Assembly: GCF_023715155.1 (NCBI RefSeq)
Contig: NZ_JAMBNQ010000029.1
Span: forward strand, 1-63,650
Source: Neobacillus mesonae
Lineage (GTDB): Bacteria > Bacillota > Bacilli > Bacillales > Cytobacillaceae
DNA length: 63,650 nt
Direction of reading: 5' to 3'
Positions 43,270-53,071 of this stretch are shown in pieces. The translations under genes and the position numbers were made by a program. The notes under the pieces were generated by a model, which was not told the origin of the DNA, did not search any database, and worked only from the letters and a program-made list of their open reading frames with translations. The stretch's first letter is position 1. The number at the start of each line of letters is the position of its first letter.

Positions 43270-43525
43270 TGAAGATTTCCCTCCTTCCTGCCAGCCTCAG
43301 TTTTTTTTGACTGTCCTCCCCCTTGTGTATTGATTGTTTCATTCTCCCAATTCCCTTTTTGTCAGCTTGTACTATATCTATATGAAGCATAATTAAGACA
43401 AGCATTAGGTTCGTACCCTTTTTTCTCGAATTCCACTTTTGTCTAAAAGATTGGCACGCGGGTGATATACAAGGTTATACTGATAAAGAATGTTCATTTG
43501 TGATACCAAATAGGAGGAAACCACC

Positions 43526-43849
43526 GTGAACGCCATTATTTTATTTATTCTTGCAGGTCTTGCTGAAATAGGCGGGGGATATTTAGTCTGGTTATGGATT
43601 CGTGAGGACAGGCCATACTGGTTTGGAATCATTGGCGCTATTATTTTGGTTTTATATGGAATCATCCCAACACTGCAGAAGTTTCCGTCATTCGGGAGAG
43701 TCTATGCTGCTTATGGCGGGGTATTTATCATTTTGTCGGTTTTGTGGGGATGGGGCGTAGACCGAAAAACACCTGATACATATGATTGGATTGGAGCTGT
43801 TATTTGTTTAATAGGGGTTTCTGTTATTATCTGGGGGCCAAGGCATTAA
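43526..43849 (+). CDS. ynfA: YnfA family small membrane protein (UPF0060)
   Basis: 107 residues, four hydrophobic segments, with the family signature [16 protein letters not shown] at 12-27 and [20 protein letters not shown] at about 70-90. The start is GTG after AGGAGG. The family belongs with small multidrug resistance-like proteins, and its function in Bacillus is unsettled. It is convergent with the MFS gene, sharing a hairpin terminator. The gap 43270-43525 contains only its promoter region. Confidence 0.9.
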   Translation: MNAIILFILAGLAEIGGGYLVWLWIREDRPYWFGIIGAIILVLYGIIPTLQKFPSFGRVYAAYGGVFIILSVLWGWGVDRKTPDTYDWIGAVICLIGVSVIIWGPRH

Positions 43850-43891
43850 AAAAAGGTCAGATCCTCATACACCGGGGGCCTGACCTTTTTC
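43848..43891. terminator. Two-way terminator
   Basis: AAAAAGGTCAG and CTGACCTTTTT form a stem with A and T runs on both sides, between the convergent ynfA and MFS genes. Confidence 0.85.
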
Positions 43892-43909
43892 TGTCATTCA
43901 TTACATTGA

Positions 43910-45124
43910 TTAAACCGTTTCTTCCAATTTTGCAGTACTAGCATTTTCATTTACCACAGCACTAGCATTTTTTCCATATAAGAAATAATGTAAAGGCAAA
44001 CAAATGATAAGCAAAATAGCCAGCAGGATGAATAGTCCGTTATATCCCAAAGAAGGTACGATATAACCTTGTAAGAATGGCACGATTCCTAAACCGATAT
44101 CCGTTAAAATAAAGAAGGTTGCTGTAGCAAGACCCACACGATGTGCCGGTGCTTCTTTGATGGCAACGGCCTGGGAACTTGACATATAGGTTCCATAACC
44201 AAATCCAATAAATGCACCAGAAATTAATAGAATGACACCTGATGAAGCCTGGCTCAAAATAAACATCCCTATGATAAACGAAATGATCGAAGGATACATG
44301 ACAAAATTTGGACCTTTTGTATCAAATAGACGTCCGGTAACAGGTCTTGTTGCAAGCACAGCTGCAGCATATACGACAAAAAAGAAGCCGGCGGCCTCTG
44401 TAATGCCTTTCTCCGCTGCAAAGAATGTAAGGAAAGATATAATCCCAGCATAGCAAAATGCCGTAACCGTTGCTGCTAATGTAATAGGGACAGATTTGCG
44501 CTCAATAAAGTTAGATAATTTGAATCCTTTCATTTCAGCAAGGTTTTCCTTGGAAATGGTGATTTCTTGCACTTTTAATATTAAGCTAATGAAGCTGCTA
44601 ATTACGGCACAAACTAAACAAAAAACAAAAATCATTGAAAAATGAAAGTGTTCCAAAATAAAGATTCCGATAAATGGTCCAATGGCAGTGGCGATTGTCA
44701 TACTTAAAGCAAAATATCCAATCCCTTCACCGCGACGGGTGTGTGGAATAGCCTGAGCAACAATTGTACCTGTTGCTGTACCAGCCACCCCAAAAGCAAA
44801 ACCGTGCAGAAGGCGGACAGCAATTAAAATAGAATAACTGCCTGTTAAGAAATATAGAATAGATGAAATGATTATTAGAACCATTCCAGCTAATAATAGT
44901 TTCTTCCGGCCGATAATCTCCAAATATTTGCCCCCAAATAATCGTCCGACCAAAGCACCGATGACGAAAATACTGGAGGCTAAGCCAGCTGCACTTTCAT
45001 TTGAAGCAAACTTTTCTGCGGAATAGGCAGAAATTGTGACCATTAATAAATAGAATGTTAACATTAAAAAGAAATTAACGGATGTAATACCGATAAAATC
45101 CTTTGTCCATAACTTTTCTTTCAT
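43910..45124 (-). CDS. MFS transporter
   Basis: 404 residues, 12 predicted membrane segments. The cytoplasmic loop motif after helix 2 is GRLFGGKYLEIIGRKKLL, and LLHGFAFGVAGTATGT lies in helices 4-5, typical of drug/metabolite MFS exporters. AGGAGA precedes the ATG. It is divergent from a LysR gene with 124 bases between, so it is probably controlled by it. The substrate is unknown. Confidence 0.87.
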   Translation of the reverse strand: MKEKLWTKDFIGITSVNFFLMLTFYLLMVTISAYSAEKFASNESAAGLASSIFVIGALVGRLFGGKYLEIIGRKKLLLAGMVLIIISSILYFLTGSYSILIAVRLLHGFAFGVAGTATGTIVAQAIPHTRRGEGIGYFALSMTIATAIGPFIGIFILEHFHFSMIFVFCLVCAVISSFISLILKVQEITISKENLAEMKGFKLSNFIERKSVPITLAATVTAFCYAGIISFLTFFAAEKGITEAAGFFFVVYAAAVLATRPVTGRLFDTKGPNFVMYPSIISFIIGMFILSQASSGVILLISGAFIGFGYGTYMSSSQAVAIKEAPAHRVGLATATFFILTDIGLGIVPFLQGYIVPSLGYNGLFILLAILLIICLPLHYFLYGKNASAVVNENASTAKLEETV

Positions 45125-45248
45125 ACCAAGTCTCCTCTTTTAATTTACAGCAAAATGCCATGTGAAAATAATATCAACTCCATTGGAATATGAAAAATAT
45201 ATTATTTATAATAATGTCATACGTTTTTCATATGATTGGGTGATAAGT

Positions 45249-46124
45249 GTGGATATTAGACAGCTAAAATATTTTAAAACAATCGTGGATGAGGGAAATA
45301 TTACTCATGCTGCAGAGAAACTGCATATGGCACAGCCTCCACTAAGCCAGCAGTTGAAAAAGCTTGAACAAGAGTTAAAGACAACTTTAATTAAACGTTA
45401 CAAATCAGAATGGGAACTGACAGAAACAGGAATCACTTTATATAGACATGCTAACCAGATTCTTTCTGCCATGGATTATATTGAGCAGGAAATCCGGGAT
45501 ATTGAGGATGGAGTGAAGGGATCTTTATCAATCGGTATCTCTTCCAGCTGCGCCAAATATTTGCCAAAAATAATCTATGCTTACAGAAAAAACTATCCCA
45601 ATGTATTTATACATGTTTATAAAGGGGACTCTTCCTATTTAGAAAATCTGTTAGTAAATCGGAAAATCGAATTAGCACTTATGCTTCTTCCATCAAATCT
45701 GCTGCCGTATGAAGTCAAAAGGTTAAAACCAGAACCCTTTACAGTCGTCATGCCGGCTAAGTGGTATGAAAAGTTTAATAAAACCTCGATTACCTTAAAA
45801 GAAGCTAATGACTTTCCCATTCTAATGTTGGGTTCTATGGAAGGATTTTCATTGCATGAAAATATATTAAATTTTTTTAGTGAAAAACAGCTTGTACCAA
45901 ACATTGTATTAGAGTGTAAAGATATTTTTTCAATATTAAATTTTGTGTCAGAAGAGATTGGCATAGCCATTTTACCAAGGTCTGAGGTGTATGAAATTTT
46001 TAACAACAAAATAAAGACGCTTCCTATAAATGACCTGGTTCAATTCGTGCAGCCTAGTATTGTTTTATTAAAAAATGTTCAACATTCTAAAGCCGCTCAC
46101 TATTTTTTAAATACAATTGTGTAA
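45249..46124 (+). CDS. LysR-family regulator
   Basis: 291 residues from GTG 45249 (MDIRQLKYFKTIVDEGN) with GGGTGAT upstream; the longer open frame to 45162 has no ribosome site. Helix-turn-helix: NITHAAEKLHMAQPPLSQQLKKLEQEL. The effector domain occupies 90-285. It is placed back to back with the MFS gene. The intergenic region contains AT-rich dyads (ATATTATTTATAATAAT) suited to LysR binding. Confidence 0.87.
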   Translation: MDIRQLKYFKTIVDEGNITHAAEKLHMAQPPLSQQLKKLEQELKTTLIKRYKSEWELTETGITLYRHANQILSAMDYIEQEIRDIEDGVKGSLSIGISSSCAKYLPKIIYAYRKNYPNVFIHVYKGDSSYLENLLVNRKIELALMLLPSNLLPYEVKRLKPEPFTVVMPAKWYEKFNKTSITLKEANDFPILMLGSMEGFSLHENILNFFSEKQLVPNIVLECKDIFSILNFVSEEIGIAILPRSEVYEIFNNKIKTLPINDLVQFVQPSIVLLKNVQHSKAAHYFLNTIV

Positions 46125-46192
46125 TGCCTAATCAACACCTGTGAAAAGGGTTTGCTATTATTTAAGTAGTATAAGGCACAAGGGGGGATTCA

Positions 46193-47161
46193 ATGATTAA
46201 CTTTAAAAATGTATCAAAAATGTACCCGGATGGAACGCCTGCAGTTGAATCATTAAATTTTGAAATTAACCAAGGTGAGTTTTTTGTCATAATTGGACCA
46301 AGCGGATGCGGGAAAACAACTACACTAAAAATGATTAATAGATTGATTCCATTATCAGACGGAACCATTACAATTAATGGTAAAGATATAAAAGAATATG
46401 ACGTTCATGAACTGAGATGGAATATTGGATACGTTCTCCAGCAGATTGCCCTTTTCCCTCATATGACGATTGAAGAGAATATCATGGTTGTACCGGAAAT
46501 GAAAAAATGGGGCCGGGAAAAAATGAAAAATAGGGTTCGGGAACTAATGGAAATGGCGGGGCTGGAGCCGGATACATATTTGGACAGAAGACCAAGTGAA
46601 TTATCTGGTGGTCAGCAGCAAAGGGTTGGAGTTATTCGTGCTCTTGCGGCAGACCCGGAAATCATTTTAATGGACGAGCCGTTTAGTGCGTTGGATCCGA
46701 TCAGCCGTGAAAAACTGCAGGATGATATGATGGAATTAAAGAGGAATTTGAAAAAGACTACCGTTTTTGTTACTCATGATATGCAGGAAGCTTTAAAACT
46801 AGCGGATCGGATTTGCATTATGAAAGGTGGAAGAGTTGTTCAAATTGGAACGCCGGGAGAACTTATGAATCATCCTGTCAATGACTTTGTCGAAGAATTT
46901 GTCGGTAAAAAGTATCGGAACCCTATGTTTGATATTCATTTGACGGAAATTATGCTGCCGATGAATGAAAAAGAACGATCGCAGGCTTCTTCCATTGTTG
47001 TCCCAATTTCAACTTCATGGAAGGGGATATTGGAGTTTTTATCCGAATATGACCAGCTTATTGTTGAAAAAAATGGTGAAAAAATCGGTTTGGTAAATAG
47101 GCAGGCAGTTATCCACTATTTTTCCACTAAACTGCAAGATAGAGGGTTGGCAAATGAATAA
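46193..47161 (+). CDS. OpuC/EgtV-type ABC transporter ATPase
   Basis: 322 residues. Quaternary-amine-type ATPase: Walker [21 protein letters not shown] and LMDEPFSALDP. The C-terminal 80 residues lack clear paired CBS domains (HLTEIMLPMNEKER...GLVNRQAVIHYF is a degenerate relic), unlike OpuCA at 57729. It overlaps by eight bases a gene in which permease and binding protein are fused. That pairing is known from Listeria BilE and the ergothioneine importer EgtUV. Confidence 0.88.
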   Translation: MINFKNVSKMYPDGTPAVESLNFEINQGEFFVIIGPSGCGKTTTLKMINRLIPLSDGTITINGKDIKEYDVHELRWNIGYVLQQIALFPHMTIEENIMVVPEMKKWGREKMKNRVRELMEMAGLEPDTYLDRRPSELSGGQQQRVGVIRALAADPEIILMDEPFSALDPISREKLQDDMMELKRNLKKTTVFVTHDMQEALKLADRICIMKGGRVVQIGTPGELMNHPVNDFVEEFVGKKYRNPMFDIHLTEIMLPMNEKERSQASSIVVPISTSWKGILEFLSEYDQLIVEKNGEKIGLVNRQAVIHYFSTKLQDRGLANE

Positions 47162-48668
47162 TTTTGTAGAAGTATTACAGGAAAGAAATGATCAGCTATT
47201 TGGTGCATTATGGGAGCATATGCAGATTTCCTTTATTGCTCTTTTCTTTGCCGTTATCATTGCCATCCCGTTAGGCATTTATTTAACTAAGAAACAAAAA
47301 GCGGCTGAAGTCATTATCGGCATGGCGTCGATATTACAAACAATCCCTTCGCTAGCATTACTGGGAATACTTATTCCATTATTCGGAATCGGAAAAGTGC
47401 CTGCCATTATTGCGTTAGTTGCGTATGCTTTACTGCCTATCTTGAGAAATACGTATACTGGAATAAAAGAAGTCGATCCTTCTTTAATAGAAGCGGCTCG
47501 TGCCATGGGAATGGATACTCGGAAAAGACTCATAAAGGTGGAAATACCGCTTGCAATGCCAGTCATTATGGCAGGGATTCGTACAGCCACAGTATTAATT
47601 GTTGGCACAGCCACACTAGCTGCATTAATTGGTGCAGGCGGATTAGGGGATCTTATCCTGCTTGGAATCGATAGAAATGATACCAATCTAATTCTCCTTG
47701 GAGCCATCCCTGCCGCTGTATTAGCAATATTTTTTGATTATCTGCTTAAAAAATTTGAAAATCTATCGTATAAGAAATCTCTGATCACCATAGCGGGTAT
47801 AGCGGTTTTAGCTCTAGCCATCATTGTCACCCCGATGTTTCACCATCAAGATAAAAAAATTGTTATAGCTGGAAAACTAGGCGCTGAGCCAGAAGTTTTA
47901 ATTAATATGTATAAAATCCTTATTGAAAATGAAACAGACCTCAAAGTGGAACTCAAACCTGGACTCGGAAAAACCTCGTTTGTATTTAATGCGCTGAAAT
48001 CAGGAAGCATTGATATCTATCCTGAATTTACAGGCACAGCTATTCTTGAATTTTTAAAAGAAACAGCAAACAGTACTGATGGTGGAAAAGTATATCAGCA
48101 GGCAAAAGACGGGTTGTTGAAAAAGTACAATATGGTCATGTTAAAACCAATGAAATATAACAATACATATGCCTTGGCGGTCTCAAAAAAGCTCGCAGAT
48201 CAGTACCATCTGAAAAATATTTCAGATTTAAAGGCAATTGAAAATGATGTAAAAGCCGGATTCACTCTAGAGTTTTCTGACCGCGAAGATGGTTACCGGG
48301 GAATTCAATCATTGTACGATATCCACTTTTCTAATCTCGTTACGATGGAACCAAAATTGCGCTATGTAGCCGTTGAGTCTGGCGAAATAAACCTGGTGGA
48401 TGCTTATTCTACAGATAGTGAATTACGCCAATATAAATTGAAAGTTCTAGCAGATGATAAACATCTATTTCCGCCATATCAGGGGGCACCGCTGTTAAGA
48501 AAAGAAACTGTGGACCAATACCCGGAAATAGCTGCAGCCCTGAATAAATTAGCAGGTCGGATTACAGACGATGAAATGAGAGAAATGAATTATCAAGTAA
48601 ATGTGGAAGGCCGTGCACCGTCAGATGTTGCCAAGGAATATTTGGATAGGAAAGGGTTGTTAGATTAA
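47154..48668 (+). CDS. Fused permease and substrate-binding protein (EgtU/BilEB type)
   Basis: 504 residues. Residues of about 1-205 are an OpuCB-like permease (QTIPSLALLGILIPLFGIG, RNTYTGIKEVDPSLIEAARAMGM). A helix at about 210-228 then leads into an outer OpuCC-like binding domain (KKIVIAGKLGAEPEVLINMYK...YPEFTGTAILEFL...VEGRAPSDVAKEYL). The fusion means two tethered receptors per transporter. Relatives transport ergothioneine (EgtU) or were described as bile exclusion (BilE). Glycine betaine or other amines are alternatives. Confidence 0.88.
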   Translation: MNNFVEVLQERNDQLFGALWEHMQISFIALFFAVIIAIPLGIYLTKKQKAAEVIIGMASILQTIPSLALLGILIPLFGIGKVPAIIALVAYALLPILRNTYTGIKEVDPSLIEAARAMGMDTRKRLIKVEIPLAMPVIMAGIRTATVLIVGTATLAALIGAGGLGDLILLGIDRNDTNLILLGAIPAAVLAIFFDYLLKKFENLSYKKSLITIAGIAVLALAIIVTPMFHHQDKKIVIAGKLGAEPEVLINMYKILIENETDLKVELKPGLGKTSFVFNALKSGSIDIYPEFTGTAILEFLKETANSTDGGKVYQQAKDGLLKKYNMVMLKPMKYNNTYALAVSKKLADQYHLKNISDLKAIENDVKAGFTLEFSDREDGYRGIQSLYDIHFSNLVTMEPKLRYVAVESGEINLVDAYSTDSELRQYKLKVLADDKHLFPPYQGAPLLRKETVDQYPEIAAALNKLAGRITDDEMREMNYQVNVEGRAPSDVAKEYLDRKGLLD

Positions 48669-48890
48669 TAAAGTGAATGTTGCCATTCGAATATTGTCAA
48701 AAGGCCATTTCTAAAAAGCTTGGGCAGTGACGGGGATCTTATACGCAGAATTTTACACTAACAACATTTTGGTGGTACTAGGGAACCTATTTGTCATTGG
48801 TCTACATAACGACAACCTTTAGCTTATTGATAAATTGGCGGTTCATAACAAGGCAGACGGACTTAGAAAGCTGCCTTTCTTAATAGAATG

Positions 48891-48930
48891 AAAAAGAGGA
48901 CTGTCGAATTTTTGGACAGCCCCTTTTTTC
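48891..48930. terminator. Terminator between convergent genes
   Basis: GAGGACTGTC and GACAGCCCCTTTTTT pair, with AAAAA before and TTTTTT after. It serves the fused importer gene (+) and the OsmC gene (-). Confidence 0.8.
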
Positions 48931-48940
48931 ATTCAGAATA

Positions 48941-49378
48941 TTATTTTACGGAAACTTCACCAACACGATAATCAACATTTCCTGTAATCGTTTTACCAAT
49001 GAAACAGCGCTGGCGTGCCTTTTCAGCTGCTTTCTTGTATTCATCGAGCCGGCTTTCTTCACCACCAATGATGGTTGGAGAGACGATTAAACCGTTGAAT
49101 TTTGATTTTAGAGGATAATCTGTAACAATGCCTTTCGAATGGATGGATACTTCCTTTACTGGTAATTTAGCTTTCTTAAGAACAGCAAATAAGGTACCGC
49201 TATAACAAGTCGTAACCCCAGCGATAAGGAAGTCTTCCGGGCTAAGTCCAACCCCTTTTCCCCCCATGTTCTCTGGAGCGGAAAAAGTCAGGGTTTGTTC
49301 CCCGATTATAATTTCTCCTTCTCCTTCTTTACCCGTACCAGACCATTTTGCGTTTAATGGAAATTCTAACTCTGCCAT
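48941..49378 (-). CDS. OsmC-family peroxiredoxin (SACOL1771-like)
   Basis: 145 residues from ATG 49378 (MAELEFPLNAKW) with GGAGG upstream. OsmC/Ohr fold with the two redox cysteines in TTCYSGT (about 60) and RQRCFIGKT (about 125). The pattern GKGVGLSPEDFLIAGVT is of the SACOL1771-type subgroup. Such proteins reduce organic hydroperoxides in the cytoplasm. Single gene. Confidence 0.85.
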   Translation of the reverse strand: MAELEFPLNAKWSGTGKEGEGEIIIGEQTLTFSAPENMGGKGVGLSPEDFLIAGVTTCYSGTLFAVLKKAKLPVKEVSIHSKGIVTDYPLKSKFNGLIVSPTIIGGEESRLDEYKKAAEKARQRCFIGKTITGNVDYRVGEVSVK

Positions 49379-49525
49379 GTTCATCAGCCTCCTATTAAAA
49401 AGTTTAAACTGTTCAAAAAAGAAGTCAATAATGAGCGGCCCAGGATTTTATCACTTTTATCAGAGAATCCAAATCTGAATAATATGTGTTAAAATGGAGT
49501 CAGTTTTTATCGGGGAGGAATCTGA

Positions 49526-50230
49526 ATGAATACGGTTGGAATTGTGGGTGGATTAGGTCCGGAATCAACGGTTGATTATTATCAATCAATCATTTCAAAG
49601 TTTCAAAATCGAAAAGGCAGTAAAGAAACTTTGCCAGAACTTTTCATCAATAGTATTAATATGTATAAAATTTTTCATTTCATCAGCCATGGACAAACAC
49701 AAGATTTGATTGAATATTTGACGGACGCGGTCCAAAAGCTCGAAAGGGTTGGGGCTGACTTTGTTGCAATCTCTGCGAATACTCCTCATATTGTGTTCGA
49801 TCAAGTTCAGCAAAGGGTTCAGGTGCCAATGATCAGTATTGTGGAAGAGACGTTTAAAAGAGTTGAAGAATTAGGTATGGCGAGGGTTGGACTGATTGGA
49901 ACAAAGTTTACAATGGAACACGACTTTTTTCAAAGACCGTTCATTTCCCATCAGAAAGAGATATATGTTCCAAACCTAGCTGAACAGGAATATATTCATA
50001 GAAAAATTGTTGAGGAATTAGAAAATGGCATCATCGTGCAGGAGACAAAAGAGAAATTTAAAGATATCATTCTGAAAATGGTAGAGCGTAATCGCATTGA
50101 AGGAATCATTTTAGGCTGCACTGAATTACCGATGATCATAAAACCTGAGGATTTAGCGTTTCCGCAATTTAATACAACCGAAATACATGTTAATAAAATT
50201 GTGGATACTATTTTCTTAGAACAAAAATGA
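49526..50230 (+). CDS. Aspartate/glutamate racemase-family protein
   Basis: 234 residues with GGGGAGG before ATG. The family start GIVGGLGPESTVDYY is at 5-19 and the C-terminal catalytic GCTELPM (C198) is present. The first catalytic position, usually Cys in C-N-T-x-H, is Ala here (A84 in SANTPH). Members lacking one of the two cysteines exist and may act on one enantiomer or be non-racemising. The substrate is therefore uncertain. A weak terminator (CCCATTC/GAACGGG) follows. Confidence 0.8.
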   Translation: MNTVGIVGGLGPESTVDYYQSIISKFQNRKGSKETLPELFINSINMYKIFHFISHGQTQDLIEYLTDAVQKLERVGADFVAISANTPHIVFDQVQQRVQVPMISIVEETFKRVEELGMARVGLIGTKFTMEHDFFQRPFISHQKEIYVPNLAEQEYIHRKIVEELENGIIVQETKEKFKDIILKMVERNRIEGIILGCTELPMIIKPEDLAFPQFNTTEIHVNKIVDTIFLEQK

Positions 50231-50274
50231 TGAAATAACTGAAGCCCATTCTAATGAACGGGCCTTTTCTTTGG

Positions 50275-51237
50275 CTATGTTAATTGATTAACTTCCTTCA
50301 GCAATTCTTCCGGCCATTGCCAGTCACTGATTTTAACAGCATCTGTTACATGGTAAGCTTTGCTGGCACCAAGGATGGCTGAGGTAACTGCCGGCTGGTT
50401 TAATATCCACGACATTGCAAATTGTACCAGGCTGACATCATGTTGATCCGCTAATTCCTGATAGCGGTTGACAAGGCTGAAATTACGATCGGTGAAGTAT
50501 TGTTTGATTAATCTTTCACCATGTGCAGCACGGCTTTCAGGAGGAAATTCTTCTTTCTTTTTATATTTTCCAGACAACATCCCTCTTGCAAGCGGACTGT
50601 ATACAAGAACGCCGACTCCTTCTGATTCACAGAATGGGAGTAATTCGTTTTCAATTTCCCTGGAGAGTAAATTATATTGCGGCTGTACCGATATAAATTT
50701 TTCAAGATTCATTCTTTCGCTGATACCATGTGCTTTGGCAATTTGCCAGGCAGCAAAATTGGAACAGCCAATATAGCGGACCTTTCCGGAACGGATAAGA
50801 TCGTCAAATGCCCGTAAGGTTTCTTCTATCGGTGTACTTGGGTCAAAGTGGTGTGCTTGGTATAAATCGATATAATCGGTTTGCAGCCGTTTTAAAGAAT
50901 GTTCCACTTCTCGGATAATGTGAGTCCGGGATAAACCCACATCATTTTGCCCAGGTCCCATCCGTAATCCAACTTTAGTAGCAAGAACCACTTGGTCCCG
51001 TTTTCCCTTCAATGCTCTTCCAATAATTGCTTCACTTTCCCCGGTTCCATAGGGATTTTTAGTATCCTGCCCTTGTCCATAAAAATTGGCTGTATCAATA
51101 AAATTAATCCCATTTTCTAAAGCGGTTTCAATAATAGAAGCAGAGGACTTTTCATCAATCCATCTTCCAAAGGCCATTGTCCCTAAACAAAGGTTAGATA
51201 CCTTTAATCCGGTGCTTCCTAATTTTTTATATTGCAT
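50275..51237 (-). CDS. Aldo/keto reductase (IolS/YccK-like)
   Basis: 320 residues from ATG 51237 (MQYKKLGSTGLKVSNLCLG), eight bases after AAAGGAG. TIM-barrel reductase with the catalytic tetrad visible: Asp and Tyr in FIDTANFYGQG, Lys in VVLATKVGLR and His in YQAHHFDPSTP. NADPH-binding residues are near SAILGASKAYHV. It reduces carbonyls or oxidises alcohols; the substrate is not predictable. Confidence 0.9.
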   Translation of the reverse strand: MQYKKLGSTGLKVSNLCLGTMAFGRWIDEKSSASIIETALENGINFIDTANFYGQGQDTKNPYGTGESEAIIGRALKGKRDQVVLATKVGLRMGPGQNDVGLSRTHIIREVEHSLKRLQTDYIDLYQAHHFDPSTPIEETLRAFDDLIRSGKVRYIGCSNFAAWQIAKAHGISERMNLEKFISVQPQYNLLSREIENELLPFCESEGVGVLVYSPLARGMLSGKYKKKEEFPPESRAAHGERLIKQYFTDRNFSLVNRYQELADQHDVSLVQFAMSWILNQPAVTSAILGASKAYHVTDAVKISDWQWPEELLKEVNQLT

Positions 51238-51379
51238 ATTTTTCACTCCTTTTCTAGATAATAACACATCTTGCCAGATTAGTAGAAAATCCGCGATTTG
51301 ACTATGTTACATTGCTTATTCAATTAAAGGGATCAAACATAAAATGTATAGATTTCGTTTATTAAGGAGGGAGAGAGAT

Positions 51380-51907
51380 TTGTCAAAAAAACAGCAAAAA
51401 CAAGATGAAAAGGACAAGCCTAAAAAGGAAAGCAGTAAAACGTTAGTTGTAAATCAAGGATTGTCCAATAAGCAGGCTTTGCCTGTCAAAGTAGTAGACA
51501 GTTCTTCAAGAATTCTGGGCGGCGCCGATAACCCATTTCCTGTGACAGTTCAAAATCCAGTGGCAGCTTCTTTGCAGGCTGCCCCGAGAACAGGCACATC
51601 CGAAAATCAAATTCCTCCAGGCAGTTCAGCATTAGTGGAGTATGACACCTCAAATTTTCGTGAAGTAATTGTATGGTTTCAACTTGTGTCATCGGGGCGG
51701 GTAGACGTTGAAATTTTTAGCCAAATACGTCCGTCCCAGGACTCAAATGTGACGATGAACATTTCAGAAACATCCTTCAATCTGACCATCAACCAGCCTG
51801 TTGTAAAAATGGTGCCTGCCAGCGGAACCACGACAGCGGTACTGTTAAAAAATCCATCAGCCACTGAACCAATTCATGTCCTTGCTGCATTGAAGGGAAA
51901 TGGTTAA
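51380..51907 (+). CDS. Unknown protein, 175 aa, with lysine-rich head
   Basis: 175 residues from TTG 51380 (MSKKQQKQDEKDKPKKESS) with GGAGGG at eight bases. An upstream in-frame ATG at 51344 lacks such a site. A charged, disordered N-terminus of about 30 residues leads into a beta-rich body (ALPVKVVDSS, PFPVTVQNPVAASL, VIVWFQLVSSGRVDVEIFSQ, TAVLLKNPSA). No signal peptide or membrane segment. The body resembles small jelly-roll surface domains, so a spore-surface role is conceivable, but this is speculation. A very strong terminator follows. Confidence 0.65.
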   Translation: MSKKQQKQDEKDKPKKESSKTLVVNQGLSNKQALPVKVVDSSSRILGGADNPFPVTVQNPVAASLQAAPRTGTSENQIPPGSSALVEYDTSNFREVIVWFQLVSSGRVDVEIFSQIRPSQDSNVTMNISETSFNLTINQPVVKMVPASGTTTAVLLKNPSATEPIHVLAALKGNG

Positions 51908-51931
51908 GATTTATTTAACCTAATACCATGC

Positions 51932-51972
51932 AGAACAGTAAAAAGCAAAGGATTTCGCTTTTTACTGTTCCA
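51932..51972 (+). terminator. Strong terminator
   Basis: AACAGTAAAAAGC and GCTTTTTACTGTT are perfect 13-base arms around a nine-base loop. Confidence 0.85.
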
Positions 51973-52196
51973 TTTATAAAAAGTTTGGGGTGTTTGTTAG
52001 TTGGACTAAAGCCATTTTATATTGAAAAAAATGGTGAAAATACTCACATAAAATACAATCATCGTGAAAGGATAATAATATTAGAAAAACGTTTAAGACG
52101 GTGTAACCATATTTAATACATAATAAAAGGAAATCATAGTAAATTGAATCATCATTTTTTAAAGGAAATTCCAATAAGGAAACTTGGAGGTCAGCA

Positions 52197-52358
52197 ATGA
52201 AGAAGACAGACAATCCCCATGTCATGGGATTACAATTTGTAAAGGGCAGCGGCAGGCTAGTGGAAAAAGTAAATAGGGTATTAATAGATATAAGAGAAGA
52301 CAGAGCGTTCCTAAAAAAATCAAAAAAATGGTTTGGTGAAGATGTTTCTCCTCAGTAA
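52197..52358 (+). pseudogene. Remnant of an amino acid-binding protein gene (53 aa)
   Basis: GGAGG, six bases, then ATG opens a 53-codon frame. Its end ([35 protein letters not shown]) reads like the C-terminus of a family 3 amino acid-binding protein, where a helix with LVEKVNKAL is followed by KKWFGEDVS. The signal peptide, lipobox and main lobes are missing. It directly precedes and overlaps the permease gene, exactly where the binding-protein gene of such an operon belongs. It may now only serve as a translated leader for the permease. Confidence 0.55.
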
Positions 52359-53046
52359 TGTTTTGATGGATCCTGCACGTGCAGAAGAATTGCTCTCTTT
52401 GGCAGGATCCTCCCTTTTACCGATGTTAAAGGGAGCAATTACCTATACGATTCCATTAAGCCTAATCACATTTGCCATAGGCATCATACTTGCCGTTTTA
52501 ACTGCCTTAGCAAGGTTATCATCGATCAAAGTTTTAAATTGGATTGCCCGCTTTTATGTCTCCATCATCCGTGGTACACCATTGCTGGTCCAATTATTTA
52601 TTATTTTCTATGGACTTCCTAATTTAGGTTTGACCATTAATCCTCTGCCTTCAGCTATTATTGGTTTTTCATTAAGTGTGGGGGCCTACTCGTCAGAAAT
52701 TATACGGGCGGCTATTTTATCGATTCCAAAAGGTCAATGGGAAGCAGGATTTTCCATTGGCATGACTTATACTCAGAGCTTAAAGCGGATTATTTTACCG
52801 CAGGCTGCAAGGGTATCAATCCCGCCATTATCCAACTCTTTTATTAGCCTGATAAAAGATACATCTCTGGCATCACTTGTACTTGTATCTGAACTGTTTC
52901 GTAAAGCTCAAGAAATTGCCTCGACTTCTTATGAATTTTTACTGCTTTATACTGAAGCAGCCATCATCTATTGGGTGATCTGTACGATTTTATCCTTTAT
53001 TCAAGGCAGACTCGAAACAAGACTTGAACGATACGTTACAAAATAA
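52342..53046 (+). CDS. Amino acid (cystine-type) ABC transporter permease
   Basis: About 234 residues from ATG 52342, which overlaps the end of the 53-codon remnant and has no good ribosome site of its own, suggesting coupling. ATG 52366 is an alternative. It is a HisM/TcyB-type permease with [35 protein letters not shown] and the coupling loop [24 protein letters not shown]. Its length equals B. subtilis TcyB (234). Cystine or another polar amino acid is the likely cargo. The operon has no intact binding protein. Confidence 0.87.
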   Translation: MFLLSNVLMDPARAEELLSLAGSSLLPMLKGAITYTIPLSLITFAIGIILAVLTALARLSSIKVLNWIARFYVSIIRGTPLLVQLFIIFYGLPNLGLTINPLPSAIIGFSLSVGAYSSEIIRAAILSIPKGQWEAGFSIGMTYTQSLKRIILPQAARVSIPPLSNSFISLIKDTSLASLVLVSELFRKAQEIASTSYEFLLLYTEAAIIYWVICTILSFIQGRLETRLERYVTK

Positions 53047-53071
53047 GGCGGCAGTAAAAGGAGTTTTATCA

